Position numbers and translations under genes: made by a program. From Leptotrichia sp. oral taxon 879 str. F0557 (GTDB lineage Bacteria; Fusobacteriota; Fusobacteriia; Fusobacteriales; Leptotrichiaceae): DNA of 62,355 nucleotides. The notes below the pieces were generated by a model. It had not been told where the DNA came from and ran no database searches. It saw only the letters and a list, made by a program, of their open reading frames with translations. The stretch lies in NCBI RefSeq assembly GCF_000469385.1, contig NZ_KI271333.1, positions 1-62,355 on the forward strand. The letters run 5' to 3'. Positions 1 through 8,594 of the stretch are shown here, piece by piece. Within the stretch, counting starts at the first letter, position 1. Every line of letters starts with the position of its first letter.

Positions 1-59
1 AATTTGTGCAATTTATAATTTTGAACTATAGGTTATCGAACAGATCTAATGAAAATAAT

Positions 60-840
60 AATATTTATAAAATAAAAGAACATACAGAATAAATCTATTG
101 ATGAAGAGCTATGCTTTTTATCAGTTCATCTGTAAGTGATTTTATAGTATCACATAACTTGTCAACTACAGCATTTAATGTCTTGAATATCCTGTTATCA
201 GACCTCCTTTTTTCTTATTTCAGATTTGTTCAATGGTATGTGCTATTATAATGTTTCTGGTGTTTTTAAATCTTTTGATTTATGCCAGGCCGCTCCATCA
301 CAGACTATACTGTAGATTTCAGATAGTTAATTCACAAAAACGTTAATATTATCTGTATTGCAGTTGGGTATAACTAAAGCATATCTGTCCTTATATAATG
401 GTAGGGAATGCTAGGTCTGAACTTGTTGCTGCACCAGACTGGTAACTTTGTTTAGACTGCTCAATCACTTTATCATCTATTTTCTTTGGATATCTGCTTC
501 TAGGATTAAAAACTCTGTGTATCCGTCAATGCTATGCCTAACTAGTTGAATATATGCCTATGCCTCCTTTATTTCATTTGTGCTTAACAATTTACCTTTT
601 TCTTTCTATTCTTCGAACTGTTTCAGATATTTAAATGTCATATTTTTATATTTTCACTCTTTGGCTTGTTCACAAGCTCCTTGTATTCTTTGATCTGAAA
701 ATATACTTATCCATTTGTTCACAACTTTATGATGGAAATCTAAAATTTAAGCTATTTCCTTATTCTTTTAATTGTCCATATCTCTTATATCTTCATTTTT
801 TTATAATTATTCTTATTTCATATGCTTTTGCCATTTTCAT
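60..840 (-). pseudogene. Degraded IS630-family transposase remnant
   Basis: Reading the minus strand in shifting frames gives unmistakable pieces of an IS630-type DDE transposase. They are an N-terminal MAKAYEIRI-like start near 835-805, RSRYPKKIDDKVIEQSK near 505-450, YKDRYALVIPNCNTDNINVF near 395-337, DGAAWHKSKDLKTPETL near 303-250, and a C-terminal RIFKTLNAVVDKLCDTIKS near 200-140. In-frame stops and frame changes separate the blocks, so no intact transposase can be made. The D of DGAAWH is the second catalytic aspartate of the family. Terminal inverted repeats were not identified, so the limits are approximate. Confidence 0.72.
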
Positions 841-904
841 CACTCTATTATTTTATACCTCATTATTTTTAGTTAGTTTAATGGAGTTTAATACAAAGGA
901 CTTA

Positions 905-1036
905 GTATTCACATAATTTTCTTAGAATTTCTCTCACATTTTTCCTGTTTTGACTATGTATAATTCTATATTTAGGCGTAAATACCATATGATACTTACA
1001 CCTCTATTTAATATGAGAAAAGCTGTTAGTTTTATT
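905..1036 (-). pseudogene. IS200/IS605 TnpA (Y1 transposase) N-terminal fragment
   Basis: The minus strand encodes a fragment reading about NKTNSFSHIK, a stop, then RCKYHMVFTPKYR and NVREILRKLCEY. This is the typical start of the IS200 single-tyrosine transposase, where HxxYxxKYHxVFxPKYR and an ILRKLCEYK motif occur at the same spacing. The frame stops right after this, about 44 residues into a protein that is normally about 140, and the catalytic tyrosine region is absent. It directly abuts the IS630 remnant, so this edge of the window holds at least two dead elements. Confidence 0.65.
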
Positions 1037-1152
1037 AGTCATATAAATACTTTCCTTTTATTAATAGCAGCTTGAACAACTGTATTATAAAGGATGGTGT
1101 ATTTTGTTACAACATATTATACAATCTATATTGTCAAAGAAAAAATCTAATT

Positions 1153-1180
1153 TTGCACTTATTTAAATACGTGATATAAT
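1153..1180 (+). promoter_or_regulatory. Promoter of the ArsR/SmtB-family regulator gene
   Basis: TTGCAC and TATAAT are separated by 16 bases, about 33 bases before the ATG at 1213. No clear 12-2-12 SmtB operator could be made out by eye. An AT-rich partial dyad around the -10 region is a possible binding site. Confidence 0.5.
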
Positions 1181-1212
1181 AACAATATATATTCCAAGAA
1201 TTGGGAGGGAAA

Positions 1213-1587
1213 ATGAATAAAATACTGGAAGAAGAAAATGAAAATTATGAAATAAAGGCTATTCATAAGGATATTGTGGAAAAGGTCGAAAAAATGATGC
1301 CAGAAGAGGAAGTTGTATATGATTTGGCTGATTTTTTTAAGATACTAGGAGATACAACTAGAATGCGAATATTAAGTGCCTTATTTCAAGAAGAAATGTG
1401 TGTATATGATATTGCAAATCTTTTGAAAATGACTCAATCTGCTATTTCGCATCAGCTAAGAGTTTTAAAGCAGGGAAGATTTGTTAAGTATAGAAAAGAA
1501 GGAAAAATTGTGTATTACTCGCTGGAAGACGATCATATAAAGCATATCGTGGAACAGGGGATGACACATATTTTAGAAAAGAAATAA
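1213..1587 (+). CDS. ArsR/SmtB-family metal-sensing repressor (alpha5 zinc-site type)
   Basis: This is a winged-helix repressor of about 124 residues. The start is taken as the ATG at 1213, because the GGGAGGG ribosome binding site lies inside any longer reading from TTG 1201. The recognition helix region reads YDIANLLKMTQSAISHQLRVL and is followed by a wing. Near the C-terminus, DDHIKHIVEQGMTHILE has D-x-H, then H eleven residues on and E three further. This spacing matches the alpha5 site of SmtB (D104/H106/H117/E120), so zinc or a similar metal is the likely ligand. The alpha3 cysteine box is reduced to one cysteine in EEEMCVYD. No metal exporter is adjacent; the next gene is tpx. Confidence 0.88.
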   Translation: MNKILEEENENYEIKAIHKDIVEKVEKMMPEEEVVYDLADFFKILGDTTRMRILSALFQEEMCVYDIANLLKMTQSAISHQLRVLKQGRFVKYRKEGKIVYYSLEDDHIKHIVEQGMTHILEKK

Positions 1588-1614
1588 ATTTATTTGTAAA
1601 TCAAATAATTTTTC

Positions 1615-1643
1615 TATACAAACAATTTTAAATGTGTTATAAT
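1615..1643 (+). promoter_or_regulatory. Putative tpx promoter
   Basis: TATACA and TATAAT are separated by exactly 17 bases. They lie about 195 bases before the tpx start, implying a long AT-rich leader. That leader contains two direct AATTGTAA repeats (about 1660 and 1675). A partial ATTATAATT dyad at about 1810 is weakly PerR-box-like. Confidence 0.4.
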
Positions 1644-1838
1644 TACAAAAAGTAGACAATTGTAAATATAAAAATTGTAATTAAATTATTTTAAAAAACA
1701 AATTCTTCAATTATAGTTATTTTATTTAAATCTTATTTTTATATGAAGTTGTAGTATTTTAGTTTTTTAAGTAATGAGAAGTTATTTACAAATATTTACA
1801 ATTAGCAAAATTATAATTAAAATGAAGGAGAAGGAATA

Positions 1839-2357
1839 ATGGTAGAAATAAAAAATAAAGTAACATTCAAGGGAAATCCTGTAACTCTTGTGGGAACCGA
1901 AGTAAAAGCTGGAGAAACAGCACCAGATTTTACAGTTTTATCACCAGAATTAAAGGAAGTAAAATTAAGTGATTATAAAGGAAAGGTTGTTGTAATAGCA
2001 GTATTTCCATCAGTTGATACTGGAGTATGTGCTTTACAGCTGGCTAGATTTAATCAGGAAGCAGCAAGTTTTGGAGATGATGTTCAACTACTTACAATCT
2101 CGGCTGACCTACCATTTGCATTAGGAAGATATTGTGCAGACAAAGGAATTAAAAACGCTTTAACGGCTTCAGACCATAAAGAGTTAGATTTTGGAACAAA
2201 ATATGGATTTGTAATAAAAGAATTAAGATTATTGTCAAGAGGAACTGTTATTGTAGATAAAGACGGAATTATTAAATATGTAGAATATGTAAAAGAAGTT
2301 GGAGAACATCCAGATTACGAAAAAGCGTTGGAAGTAATAAAAGAGCTAACTAAATAA
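1839..2357 (+). CDS. tpx: Thiol peroxidase (atypical 2-Cys peroxiredoxin)
   Basis: The 172-residue protein has the full Tpx signature. PSVDTGVCALQLARFN carries the peroxidatic cysteine (about C64) with the conserved D and T before it, and the resolving cysteine is in GRYCADKGI (about C99). It reduces hydrogen peroxide and alkyl hydroperoxides using thioredoxin, normally in the cytoplasm or periplasm. There is no signal peptide here, so a cytoplasmic location is inferred. Length matches the family (about 165-170). A good AAGGAGAAGG ribosome binding site precedes the ATG. The gene stands alone between an SmtB-type regulator and a bidirectional terminator. Confidence 0.95.
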   Translation: MVEIKNKVTFKGNPVTLVGTEVKAGETAPDFTVLSPELKEVKLSDYKGKVVVIAVFPSVDTGVCALQLARFNQEAASFGDDVQLLTISADLPFALGRYCADKGIKNALTASDHKELDFGTKYGFVIKELRLLSRGTVIVDKDGIIKYVEYVKEVGEHPDYEKALEVIKELTK

Positions 2358-2364
2358 AAAAATA

Positions 2365-2405
2365 AATGGAGCTAAACTTATAATAAAGAGTTTTCTCCAT
2401 TTTTT
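2365..2405. terminator. Bidirectional terminator between tpx and htrA
   Basis: AATGGAG pairs with CTCCATT across an AT loop and is followed by a T run. The opposite strand also ends in a T run, so it can serve the convergent tpx and htrA genes. Confidence 0.7.
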
Positions 2406-2469
2406 ATTGCTTTAATTTTATAAAAAAATATCCCAATCAATGACTGGAATACTTCTTTCACCTTTTTTA

Positions 2470-3681
2470 TTATCTTCCAAGTTGCTGCTGTCTTTGCTGT
2501 ATAATACGTTGCTGCTCAATCGCACTAGGAGTTTTTACGAGCGTTACTGCCACCTCTGTTGGCTGTCCATTTCTATATACAGTTAATTTTATATTTTGTC
2601 CAACTTTTTTAGCGGCAATTTCTCCAACAAATGCACCCGCAGAGTTTACTTCTTTTCCATCAACAGCTGTAATAACATCATTTTTAGCTATTCCTGCCGC
2701 CGCGGCTGGACTATTTGGCACAACATCGACTATGAATACTCCATTTGAAGATTTCAGATTAAGGGCTTTTATTTTGTCTTGATTTAAATTTCCCATAGAC
2801 ACGCCAATGTATGGTTTTTCAAATTTACCATTTGCGATAATTGAATCTTTGACTGTCATTGCCAAGTTTGCCGGAATAGCAAATCCGATTCCTACACTTC
2901 CTCCACTTTGTGAATAAATCGCAGTATTTACTCCGATAACTTTTCCTGTTATGTCAATTAACGGGCCTCCACTATTTCCCTGATTGATAGCAGCATCTGT
3001 TTGAATAAAGTTTTCTATTTCTTCAATTCCAAGCGAGCTACGTCCTGCAGCACTTACAATTCCAACTGTCATCGAGTCGTTCAATCCCAATGGATTTCCA
3101 AAGGCTATTGACCACTGTCCGATTTGGATTTGATCTGAATTTGCGAATTCTAACGGTTTAAAAGTCTCGTTTGAATCAATTTTCAGTACAGCGATATCAA
3201 CTTCTGGTGAAGTTCCTACAAGTTTTGTACGGTATTCACGTCCATTTGAGAATTTTACATAAATTTCATCTGCACCGTCAATAACATGATTATTTGTAAC
3301 AACATATCCATCCTTTGAAACAACGAATCCTGAACCTAGTGACCCTGATTCACGTTTTTCCTGTCCTCCAGAACGTCCAAAAAGCATTTCTTCCAGCGGA
3401 TTATACGTATTTACTATAACAGTTTTTTTAGTTCTGATATTTACAATTGAATCCTTAACGCTGTTATGTACACTTACAAAAGCATCCTGTGTCTGTACGG
3501 CATTTTTAGTGTACTTTTGCAAATCTTCCTGAGAAATTGTCTTTTGCTGCTCAGTATCCGCTGTATTATTTTTATTTTCTACGTTATTTCCAGTCTTGTT
3601 GGAACAGCTTAAAATTAGAAATAACATTGAAAATAAAGCAAATTTTTTATTTCCCTTTTTTATAAAATTTATTTTTTTCAT
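2470..3681 (-). CDS. HtrA/DegP-like serine protease, lipoprotein, one PDZ domain
   Basis: This 403-residue protein is an envelope quality-control protease. A lipoprotein signal ends at LILSC (C26), followed by an N/K/T/Q-rich tether to about residue 60. The trypsin-like domain has the catalytic triad H132 (TNNHVIDGA), D162 (EVDIAVLKI) and S237 (QGNSGGPL). A single PDZ domain follows at about 290-385, in contrast to the two of DegP. The tail is Gln/Arg rich (QQRIIQQRQQQ). Lipid anchoring to the membrane is inferred from the lipobox. The gene is transcribed away from ffh and shares a terminator with tpx. Confidence 0.93.
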   Translation of the reverse strand: MKKINFIKKGNKKFALFSMLFLILSCSNKTGNNVENKNNTADTEQQKTISQEDLQKYTKNAVQTQDAFVSVHNSVKDSIVNIRTKKTVIVNTYNPLEEMLFGRSGGQEKRESGSLGSGFVVSKDGYVVTNNHVIDGADEIYVKFSNGREYRTKLVGTSPEVDIAVLKIDSNETFKPLEFANSDQIQIGQWSIAFGNPLGLNDSMTVGIVSAAGRSSLGIEEIENFIQTDAAINQGNSGGPLIDITGKVIGVNTAIYSQSGGSVGIGFAIPANLAMTVKDSIIANGKFEKPYIGVSMGNLNQDKIKALNLKSSNGVFIVDVVPNSPAAAAGIAKNDVITAVDGKEVNSAGAFVGEIAAKKVGQNIKLTVYRNGQPTEVAVTLVKTPSAIEQQRIIQQRQQQLGR

Positions 3682-3979
3682 ATTTATTTACCTCATTTCT
3701 AGTTTTACAATAAACTTATTTTTAAAATTTTTTTAGAATTAATCTCAAACTCTTGACTCTTCCAGTTTTTATGAGTTTGCTTACTACAGGGCTGGGTATA
3801 TTTTAGTGAATAAAAATTTATTATTCTTATGATTTTTATTTGAATTTCATTTATTAAACCATATTTTTTGCAAATTCATAAATAACCTGCTATGCTTATT
3901 GTCTTTTTCCCTATAATATGTTATCCTATACTCAGTAAAAATTAAATAAAATATATAAAATCAAGGAGAAAAATTAATA

Positions 3980-5317
3980 ATGTTCAATAATTTAGGAGAC
4001 AGATTTAAGGATATATTCAAAAAAGTCAGCGGACAGGGAAAATTGACGGAAAACAATATGAAGGATGCTTTGAGAGAAGTAAGACTGGCATTGCTTGAAG
4101 CGGATGTAAATTACAGCGTGGCTAAGAACTTTGTGGCAAAGATTCGGGAAAAGGCATTGGGAGAACAGGTTATTAGCGGGGTTAATCCTACACAGCAATT
4201 TATCAAGATTGTAAATGATGAACTTGTGGAAGTGCTTGGAGGTTCAAATGTCTCGATTGCTAAAGCTGATAAAAATCCTACTATTGTAATGCTTTCTGGA
4301 CTTCAAGGAGCTGGGAAAACTACGTTTTCTGGAAAATTGGCAAAGCATTTGAAATCGAAAGGGGAAAAGCCATTTCTGATTGGAGCAGATGTTTATAGAC
4401 CTGCTGCGAAAAAGCAATTGAAGGTATTAGGAGAGCAAGTGAAAGTTCCTGTATTTACGATTGATGAAAGTACAGATGCGGTGGAGATTGTAAAACAGGG
4501 AATTGAGGCTTCAAAAAATGAGCATGCCACTTATGTGATTATTGATACAGCGGGAAGACTGCACATTGATGAACAGCTTATGAATGAACTGCGAGATATA
4601 AAGGACAGTTTTAATCCTAATGAAATTCTGTTAGTAGTTGATGGAATGACTGGACAGGATGCGGTTAACGTGGCAAAAGAGTTTAATGAACAGCTTGATA
4701 TTACTGGGGTTGTGCTTACAAAACTGGATGGAGATACTCGTGGAGGGGCTGCCCTTTCAGTAAAGGAAGTTGCAGGAAAGCCAATTAAATTTATAAGTGA
4801 AGGGGAAAAACTGGATGATATCGCACCATTTCACCCAGACAGGCTTGCCTCACGTATTCTTGGAATGGGAGATGTTGTTTCACTTGTAGAAAAGGCGCAG
4901 GAAGCCATTGATGAAAAAGAAGCCAAGAAAATGGAAGAGAAATTTAGAAAGAACCAGTTTGACTTTGAAGATTTTTTAAAGCAGTTTAAAATGATAAGAA
5001 AAATGGGATCAATTGCTGGAATTATGAAAATGATACCAGGAGTTGACACTAGCATGATTGACATGGGAATGGCTGAAAAGGAAATGAAAAAGGTCGAAGC
5101 AATCATTTTTTCAATGACAGTTCAGGAAAGACGTGATCCAAAACTTCTAAAAAATGGAAGCCGTAAAATGAGAATTGCCAAAGGAAGCGGAGTTCAGGTA
5201 AATGATGTAAATAAATTGATAAAGCAGTTTGAACAAATGAAACAAATGATGAAAATGTTCAACAGTGGCGGTATTCCAGGACTTGGTGGAGGATTTATGA
5301 AGGGAAGAAGAAGATAG
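3980..5317 (+). CDS. ffh: Signal recognition particle protein Ffh (SRP54 GTPase)
   Basis: This 445-residue protein has an N-terminal helical domain (about 1-95) and a G domain with GLQGAGKTT (about 107-115), DTAGRL and TKLDGDTRGGA. The methionine-rich M domain (about 300-445) binds 4.5S RNA and signal peptides. The C-terminus has the usual GIPGLGGGFMKGRRR tail. It targets nascent membrane and secreted proteins to FtsY and the translocon. An AAGGAG site precedes the ATG. The 4.5S RNA gene was not found nearby. Confidence 0.97.
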   Translation: MFNNLGDRFKDIFKKVSGQGKLTENNMKDALREVRLALLEADVNYSVAKNFVAKIREKALGEQVISGVNPTQQFIKIVNDELVEVLGGSNVSIAKADKNPTIVMLSGLQGAGKTTFSGKLAKHLKSKGEKPFLIGADVYRPAAKKQLKVLGEQVKVPVFTIDESTDAVEIVKQGIEASKNEHATYVIIDTAGRLHIDEQLMNELRDIKDSFNPNEILLVVDGMTGQDAVNVAKEFNEQLDITGVVLTKLDGDTRGGAALSVKEVAGKPIKFISEGEKLDDIAPFHPDRLASRILGMGDVVSLVEKAQEAIDEKEAKKMEEKFRKNQFDFEDFLKQFKMIRKMGSIAGIMKMIPGVDTSMIDMGMAEKEMKKVEAIIFSMTVQERRDPKLLKNGSRKMRIAKGSGVQVNDVNKLIKQFEQMKQMMKMFNSGGIPGLGGGFMKGRRR

Positions 5318-5378
5318 AAATATAATATCAACTAAAATTCTTTATAAAACTGAAAAAAATAAAAAAGGAGAGACACAA

Positions 5379-5870
5379 ATGAAAAAGTTAATTTTAGCAC
5401 TATTTATTATTTTTGGAACACTTTCGTTTTCAGCTTTTGACAAAGTTGTAATTGGAGTTATTAATGACAATTATGAAAGTCCAATAATATCAGGAACAAT
5501 AAATAGAGGAGGACTTGCAAATCTTCTTTTTGGAATGAAAAAGGATGGAGATTTTGCAAAACAGATGTATCAAAACCTTTCAGGAGCAGATAAAGTTGAG
5601 TTTATTATAGAAAAGCACGATGAATCTGCACTTGTAAGTATTTTGAAGTTATTTGAAAAAAACAAATACAAAGGACAGGTAGAAGTTACAGAAGTAGCGG
5701 CATCAGAAAATAAAAATATTCGTCAAATTACTACAAAGAATGGATGGAATTATAACATTTATACTTTTACAAGAGAAATTCCAGGAACTATAAAAATTTC
5801 AGATAATGATATAAATAAAGGGGAATTTATAGAAGATTTATTCCAAAAAGCAAAGAAAGAATTAAAATAG
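5379..5870 (+). CDS. Uncharacterised secreted protein
   Basis: This 163-residue protein starts with a clear signal peptide (MKKLILALFIIFGTLSFSA) with cleavage expected after SFSA. The mature part is soluble and mixed alpha/beta in character, with no cysteines. I see no recognised domain. It follows ffh by about 60 bases with its own AAAGGAGAG site and ends at a strong terminator, so it may be read through from ffh or be monocistronic. A periplasmic location is inferred from the signal peptide. Confidence 0.75.
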   Translation: MKKLILALFIIFGTLSFSAFDKVVIGVINDNYESPIISGTINRGGLANLLFGMKKDGDFAKQMYQNLSGADKVEFIIEKHDESALVSILKLFEKNKYKGQVEVTEVAASENKNIRQITTKNGWNYNIYTFTREIPGTIKISDNDINKGEFIEDLFQKAKKELK

Positions 5871-5885
5871 AGTATTTAATGATTT

Positions 5886-5922
5886 AAAAAAGAGCAAGAT
5901 TTCTATAGATGCTCTTTTTTAT
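5886..5922 (+). terminator. Rho-independent terminator
   Basis: AAAAAGAGCA pairs with TGCTCTTTTT across a 13-base loop and runs into Ts, just after the 163-residue secreted protein gene. Confidence 0.85.
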
Positions 5923-5955
5923 TATAAAATTTTATTTATAAATTTAAAAAAATAC

Positions 5956-5983
5956 TTGACCTTTTTACGTTATGTGATATACT
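5956..5983 (+). promoter_or_regulatory. Promoter of small secreted protein gene
   Basis: TTGACC and TATACT are 16 bases apart, ahead of the gene at 6027. The paralogue at 14604 has a promoter with the same architecture (TTGATT, 16 bases, TATACT). Confidence 0.65.
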
Positions 5984-6026
5984 GTAATTATAAAAGGTAT
6001 AAGAAATAAAAAAGGAGCTGATTGGT

Positions 6027-6278
6027 ATGAAAAAATTAATTTTAGTAGGATTTTTAGCATTTGGAGTATTAGGATTCTCAAGATTTGTTAAAGAGTGTCA
6101 TGTTACAAGCAAAACAAGTAAATCTGTAACTTGTAAAAGCAATGAATCAGAAAAAACATTTCAATTTACAAGTGGTAGATTATCTTCTGTTTCAAGTGGT
6201 TATACTTATAAAATTTATTTTCAAGGTAATGGATATAGAGGATTACGTTTAACTAGTGCAAAACTTCTTGCAGATTAA
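6027..6278 (+). CDS. Small secreted two-cysteine protein (paralogue of 14311-14604)
   Basis: This 83-residue protein has a signal peptide MKKLILVGFLAFGVLGFS and a mature part of about 65 residues. Two cysteines (in KECHVTS and SVTCKSN) are spaced as if to form a disulphide. Conserved blocks KTFQFTSGRLSSVS, TYKIYF and GYRGLRLT are shared with the minus-strand gene near 14.4 kb. The fold looks all-beta, like a small barrel. No known family was recognised. The ribosome-binding region AAAAAGGAGCTGATT is also shared with the paralogue, so the duplication covered the regulatory DNA. Confidence 0.75.
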   Translation: MKKLILVGFLAFGVLGFSRFVKECHVTSKTSKSVTCKSNESEKTFQFTSGRLSSVSSGYTYKIYFQGNGYRGLRLTSAKLLAD

Positions 6279-6296
6279 AAATAAACTATAAAAATT

Positions 6297-6387
6297 TTAA
6301 ATCAAACTCAAAAGCTATTATGACAGTATCCGTCAAGCCCTAATTAGTTTAGTCTTCATTTTTTAATTTTATAGGGTTTGAGAATAG
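6297..6387 (+). repeat. Dispersed repeat family 1, copy A (diverged)
   Basis: It shares the CAAACTCAAAAG start block, the TCAAGCCCTAA centre and the terminal GGGTTTGAG with the better copies at 8488, 35576, 55049 and 62268. It is the most diverged copy and lies between the secreted protein gene and mvk. Confidence 0.5.
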
Positions 6388-6390
6388 AAT

Positions 6391-6426
6391 AAAAACTCTA
6401 AGTATTTTATGAACTTGGAGTTTTTT
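6391..6426 (+). terminator. Rho-independent terminator
   Basis: AACTCTAAGT pairs with ACTTGGAGTT (one G-T pair) and is followed by six Ts. Confidence 0.75.
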
Positions 6427-6520
6427 ATTTGTAAAAAACAAATCTGAAAAAGGCGTCCTATTCTATCCAAATATTAATTTCTTTAAATTTTGAAAAAGTT
6501 TGAAAATATATAAAAAAGTG

Positions 6521-6549
6521 TTGGATTATTCTAACTTTTTTAGTATAAT
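6521..6549 (+). promoter_or_regulatory. Promoter of the mevalonate genes
   Basis: TTGGAT and TATAAT are 17 bases apart, about 35 bases before the mvk start. Confidence 0.6.
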
Positions 6550-6584
6550 AAATTTGTATAATTTTAGTAAAAAAGGAAAATATA

Positions 6585-7475
6585 ATGAAAAAAGGTATCG
6601 GAAAATCACATAGTAAAATCATATTAATTGGAGAACATTCTGTCGTTTATGGTTATCCTGCCATTGCTATCCCACTAAAAAAGATTGAAATTGAATGTGT
6701 AGTTGAAGAAGCAAAAACTAGCTTTTTTTATAACAAGACAGACACTCTTTCAGTTGCAGTTTTTACTGCATTAAGACATTTAAAAAAAGAAAATGCAAAA
6801 ATAAAATACAAAGTAGTTTCCCAAATTCCACCCAAACGTGGTATGGGATCTTCAGCTGCAGTCAGTATTGCTGCAATCAGAGCAGTATTTGACTATTTTG
6901 AGGAAAATCTGGATGATGAATTACTGGAAAAACTAGTTCATACGGCTGAAATTGTGGCTCATAAAACTCCAAGCGGGCTAGATGCCAAAACGTGCCTAAG
7001 CGATAAAGCCATAAAATTCATAAAAAATAAGGGATTTTCTTACATTGACTTAAATCTTGATGCATATCTTGTAATTGCAGATACGGGCATTTATGGAAAT
7101 ACTGGTGAGGCAATTCAGAATGTGAAAAATTTAGGAAATAAAGCTGATATTTCTTTAAAGAAACTAGGTGAATTGACAGATGAAATAACTAAAATCTTAA
7201 CTAAAAATATTGAATCCAAAGAAGAAAAAGTTGATAAAATAGGAAAAATTATGACAAAAGCGAATACAGAACTCGGAAACTTGAATATAACCATTGAAAA
7301 AACAGATTTATTTGTAAAAACAGCAATCGAAAATGGAGCAAGTGGAGCTAAAATTTCTGGTGGAGGATTAGGAGGCTGTGTAATTGCACTTGCTAAAAAT
7401 CTGGAAATTGTAGAAAAAATAAAAGATGAATTGTTAAAATGTGGAGCAGAGAATATTTGGGTGGAGAAAATTTAA
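6585..7475 (+). CDS. mvk: Mevalonate kinase
   Basis: This 296-residue GHMP kinase phosphorylates mevalonate with ATP to 5-phosphomevalonate in isoprenoid synthesis. Motif 1 is GKSHSKIILIGEHSVVYGYP at the N-terminus. Motif 2 is the phosphate-binding PPKRGMGSSAAVSIA (about 85-97), and motif 3 is GASGAKISGGGLGGCV (about 255-270). The catalytic Asp is expected in TPSGLDAKTC. Length fits bacterial and archaeal mevalonate kinases. It is followed 18 bases later by mvaD. Phosphomevalonate kinase and the upstream enzymes are not in the window. Confidence 0.93.
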   Translation: MKKGIGKSHSKIILIGEHSVVYGYPAIAIPLKKIEIECVVEEAKTSFFYNKTDTLSVAVFTALRHLKKENAKIKYKVVSQIPPKRGMGSSAAVSIAAIRAVFDYFEENLDDELLEKLVHTAEIVAHKTPSGLDAKTCLSDKAIKFIKNKGFSYIDLNLDAYLVIADTGIYGNTGEAIQNVKNLGNKADISLKKLGELTDEITKILTKNIESKEEKVDKIGKIMTKANTELGNLNITIEKTDLFVKTAIENGASGAKISGGGLGGCVIALAKNLEIVEKIKDELLKCGAENIWVEKI

Positions 7476-7493
7476 TAAAAAAAAGGAGTAAAA

Positions 7494-8477
7494 ATGGTAA
7501 AAGTCAAATCTTATGCTAATATTGCGATTGTAAAATATTGGGGAAAAAAAGATGCAGAAAAAATGATACCTTCCACAAGCAGCATCTCTCTTACCCTTAA
7601 CGATATGTTTACAGAAACAGAGATGGAATTTATAAATGATGAAGATATTAAAATTGCAGTTGAAAAAGAGATAAAAAGTGAAAATTGTAAAGATAAATTT
7701 GGGGATATGACAGATTTGTTTTATTTGAATGGAGAATTGCAGGATAGTGTACATACAGAAAAGATTAGTAAAGTTGTGGATTTATTCAGGAAAAATAGAA
7801 GTCAGAAGGTAAAAATTTCTACAACAAATAATATGCCGACAGCTGCTGGCCTTTCTTCCAGTTCGAGTGGTTTATCGGCTGTAATAAAGGCTTGTAATGA
7901 ACTTTTTGGAAAAAGCTATACGCAATCTGAACTTGCACAGATTTCAAAATTTGGTTCTGGTTCATCTTCGAGAAGCTTTTTTGGACCTGTTGCGGCTTGG
8001 GATAAGGATACTGGAGAAATTTATGAGGTAAAGACAGATTTGAAACTGGCAATGATTGTGCTTGTGCTGAATGAAAATAAAAAGGAAATTTCAAGCCGAA
8101 ATGGAATGGAACTTTGTGCAAAAACTTCGACATATTTTGACGAGTGGGTAAAACAGTCTGAAATTGACTTTATAAATATGAAAAAATATCTTGCTGAAAA
8201 TGATTTTGAAAAAGTAGGAACTTTGACAGAAGAGAATGCTCTTAGAATGCACAAGACAACTGAAACTGCAAATCCTCCGTTTACATATTTTAATCAAAAA
8301 ACTTATGAAGCAATGGATTTTGTAAAAAATTTGAGAAATAATGGGGAGAAATGTTATTTTACAATGGATGCGGGGCCTAATGTGAAGGTACTTTGTCTGG
8401 AAGAGGATTTGGAAAAATTAGCAGGAATTTTTGAAGAAAAGTATAAGATTATTGTGAGTAAGACTGTGAAATTATAA
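7494..8477 (+). CDS. mvaD: Diphosphomevalonate decarboxylase
   Basis: This 327-residue GHMP-fold enzyme makes isopentenyl diphosphate from mevalonate 5-diphosphate by ATP-dependent decarboxylation. The N-terminal SYANIAIVKYWGKKD and PSTSSISLTL blocks, the ATP loop PTAAGLSSSSSGLSA (about 113-127), GSGSSSRSFFGP, and the C-terminal FTMDAGPNVK carrying the catalytic Asp are all present. It is co-transcribed with mvk. The operon appears to end here, because a repeat copy and a fresh gene start follow. Confidence 0.94.
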   Translation: MVKVKSYANIAIVKYWGKKDAEKMIPSTSSISLTLNDMFTETEMEFINDEDIKIAVEKEIKSENCKDKFGDMTDLFYLNGELQDSVHTEKISKVVDLFRKNRSQKVKISTTNNMPTAAGLSSSSSGLSAVIKACNELFGKSYTQSELAQISKFGSGSSSRSFFGPVAAWDKDTGEIYEVKTDLKLAMIVLVLNENKKEISSRNGMELCAKTSTYFDEWVKQSEIDFINMKKYLAENDFEKVGTLTEENALRMHKTTETANPPFTYFNQKTYEAMDFVKNLRNNGEKCYFTMDAGPNVKVLCLEEDLEKLAGIFEEKYKIIVSKTVKL

Positions 8478-8487
8478 TTGTGAAAAT

Positions 8488-8594
8488 TATAGTAAAACTG
8501 CTTTAAAACAAAACTCAAAAGTTATGACTATTTTACTCAAACCCTAAATTTTATATAATTTTTAGTAGTTTAATTTTAAGTAGGTTTGAGTATA
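8488..8594 (+). repeat. Dispersed repeat family 1, copy B
   Basis: A 107-base element runs from TATAGTAAAACTGC to GGTTTGAGTATA. Its ends are imperfect inverted repeats (TATAGTAAAAC against TATACTCAAAC). Its second half folds by pairing TACTCAAACC with GGTTTGAGTA. Very similar copies lie at 35576 and 62268, and inverted at 55049. Confidence 0.75.

Noticed and set aside
635-916. Plus-strand 93-codon reading with many aromatic residues
   Set aside because: It lies opposite the IS630 remnant, has no ribosome binding site and low-complexity Phe/Leu/Ile content typical of the reverse strand of an AT-rich gene.
3682-3979. 4.5S RNA gene near ffh
   Set aside because: The interval between htrA and ffh is AT-rich and shows no GNAR-loop hairpin of the SRP RNA type.
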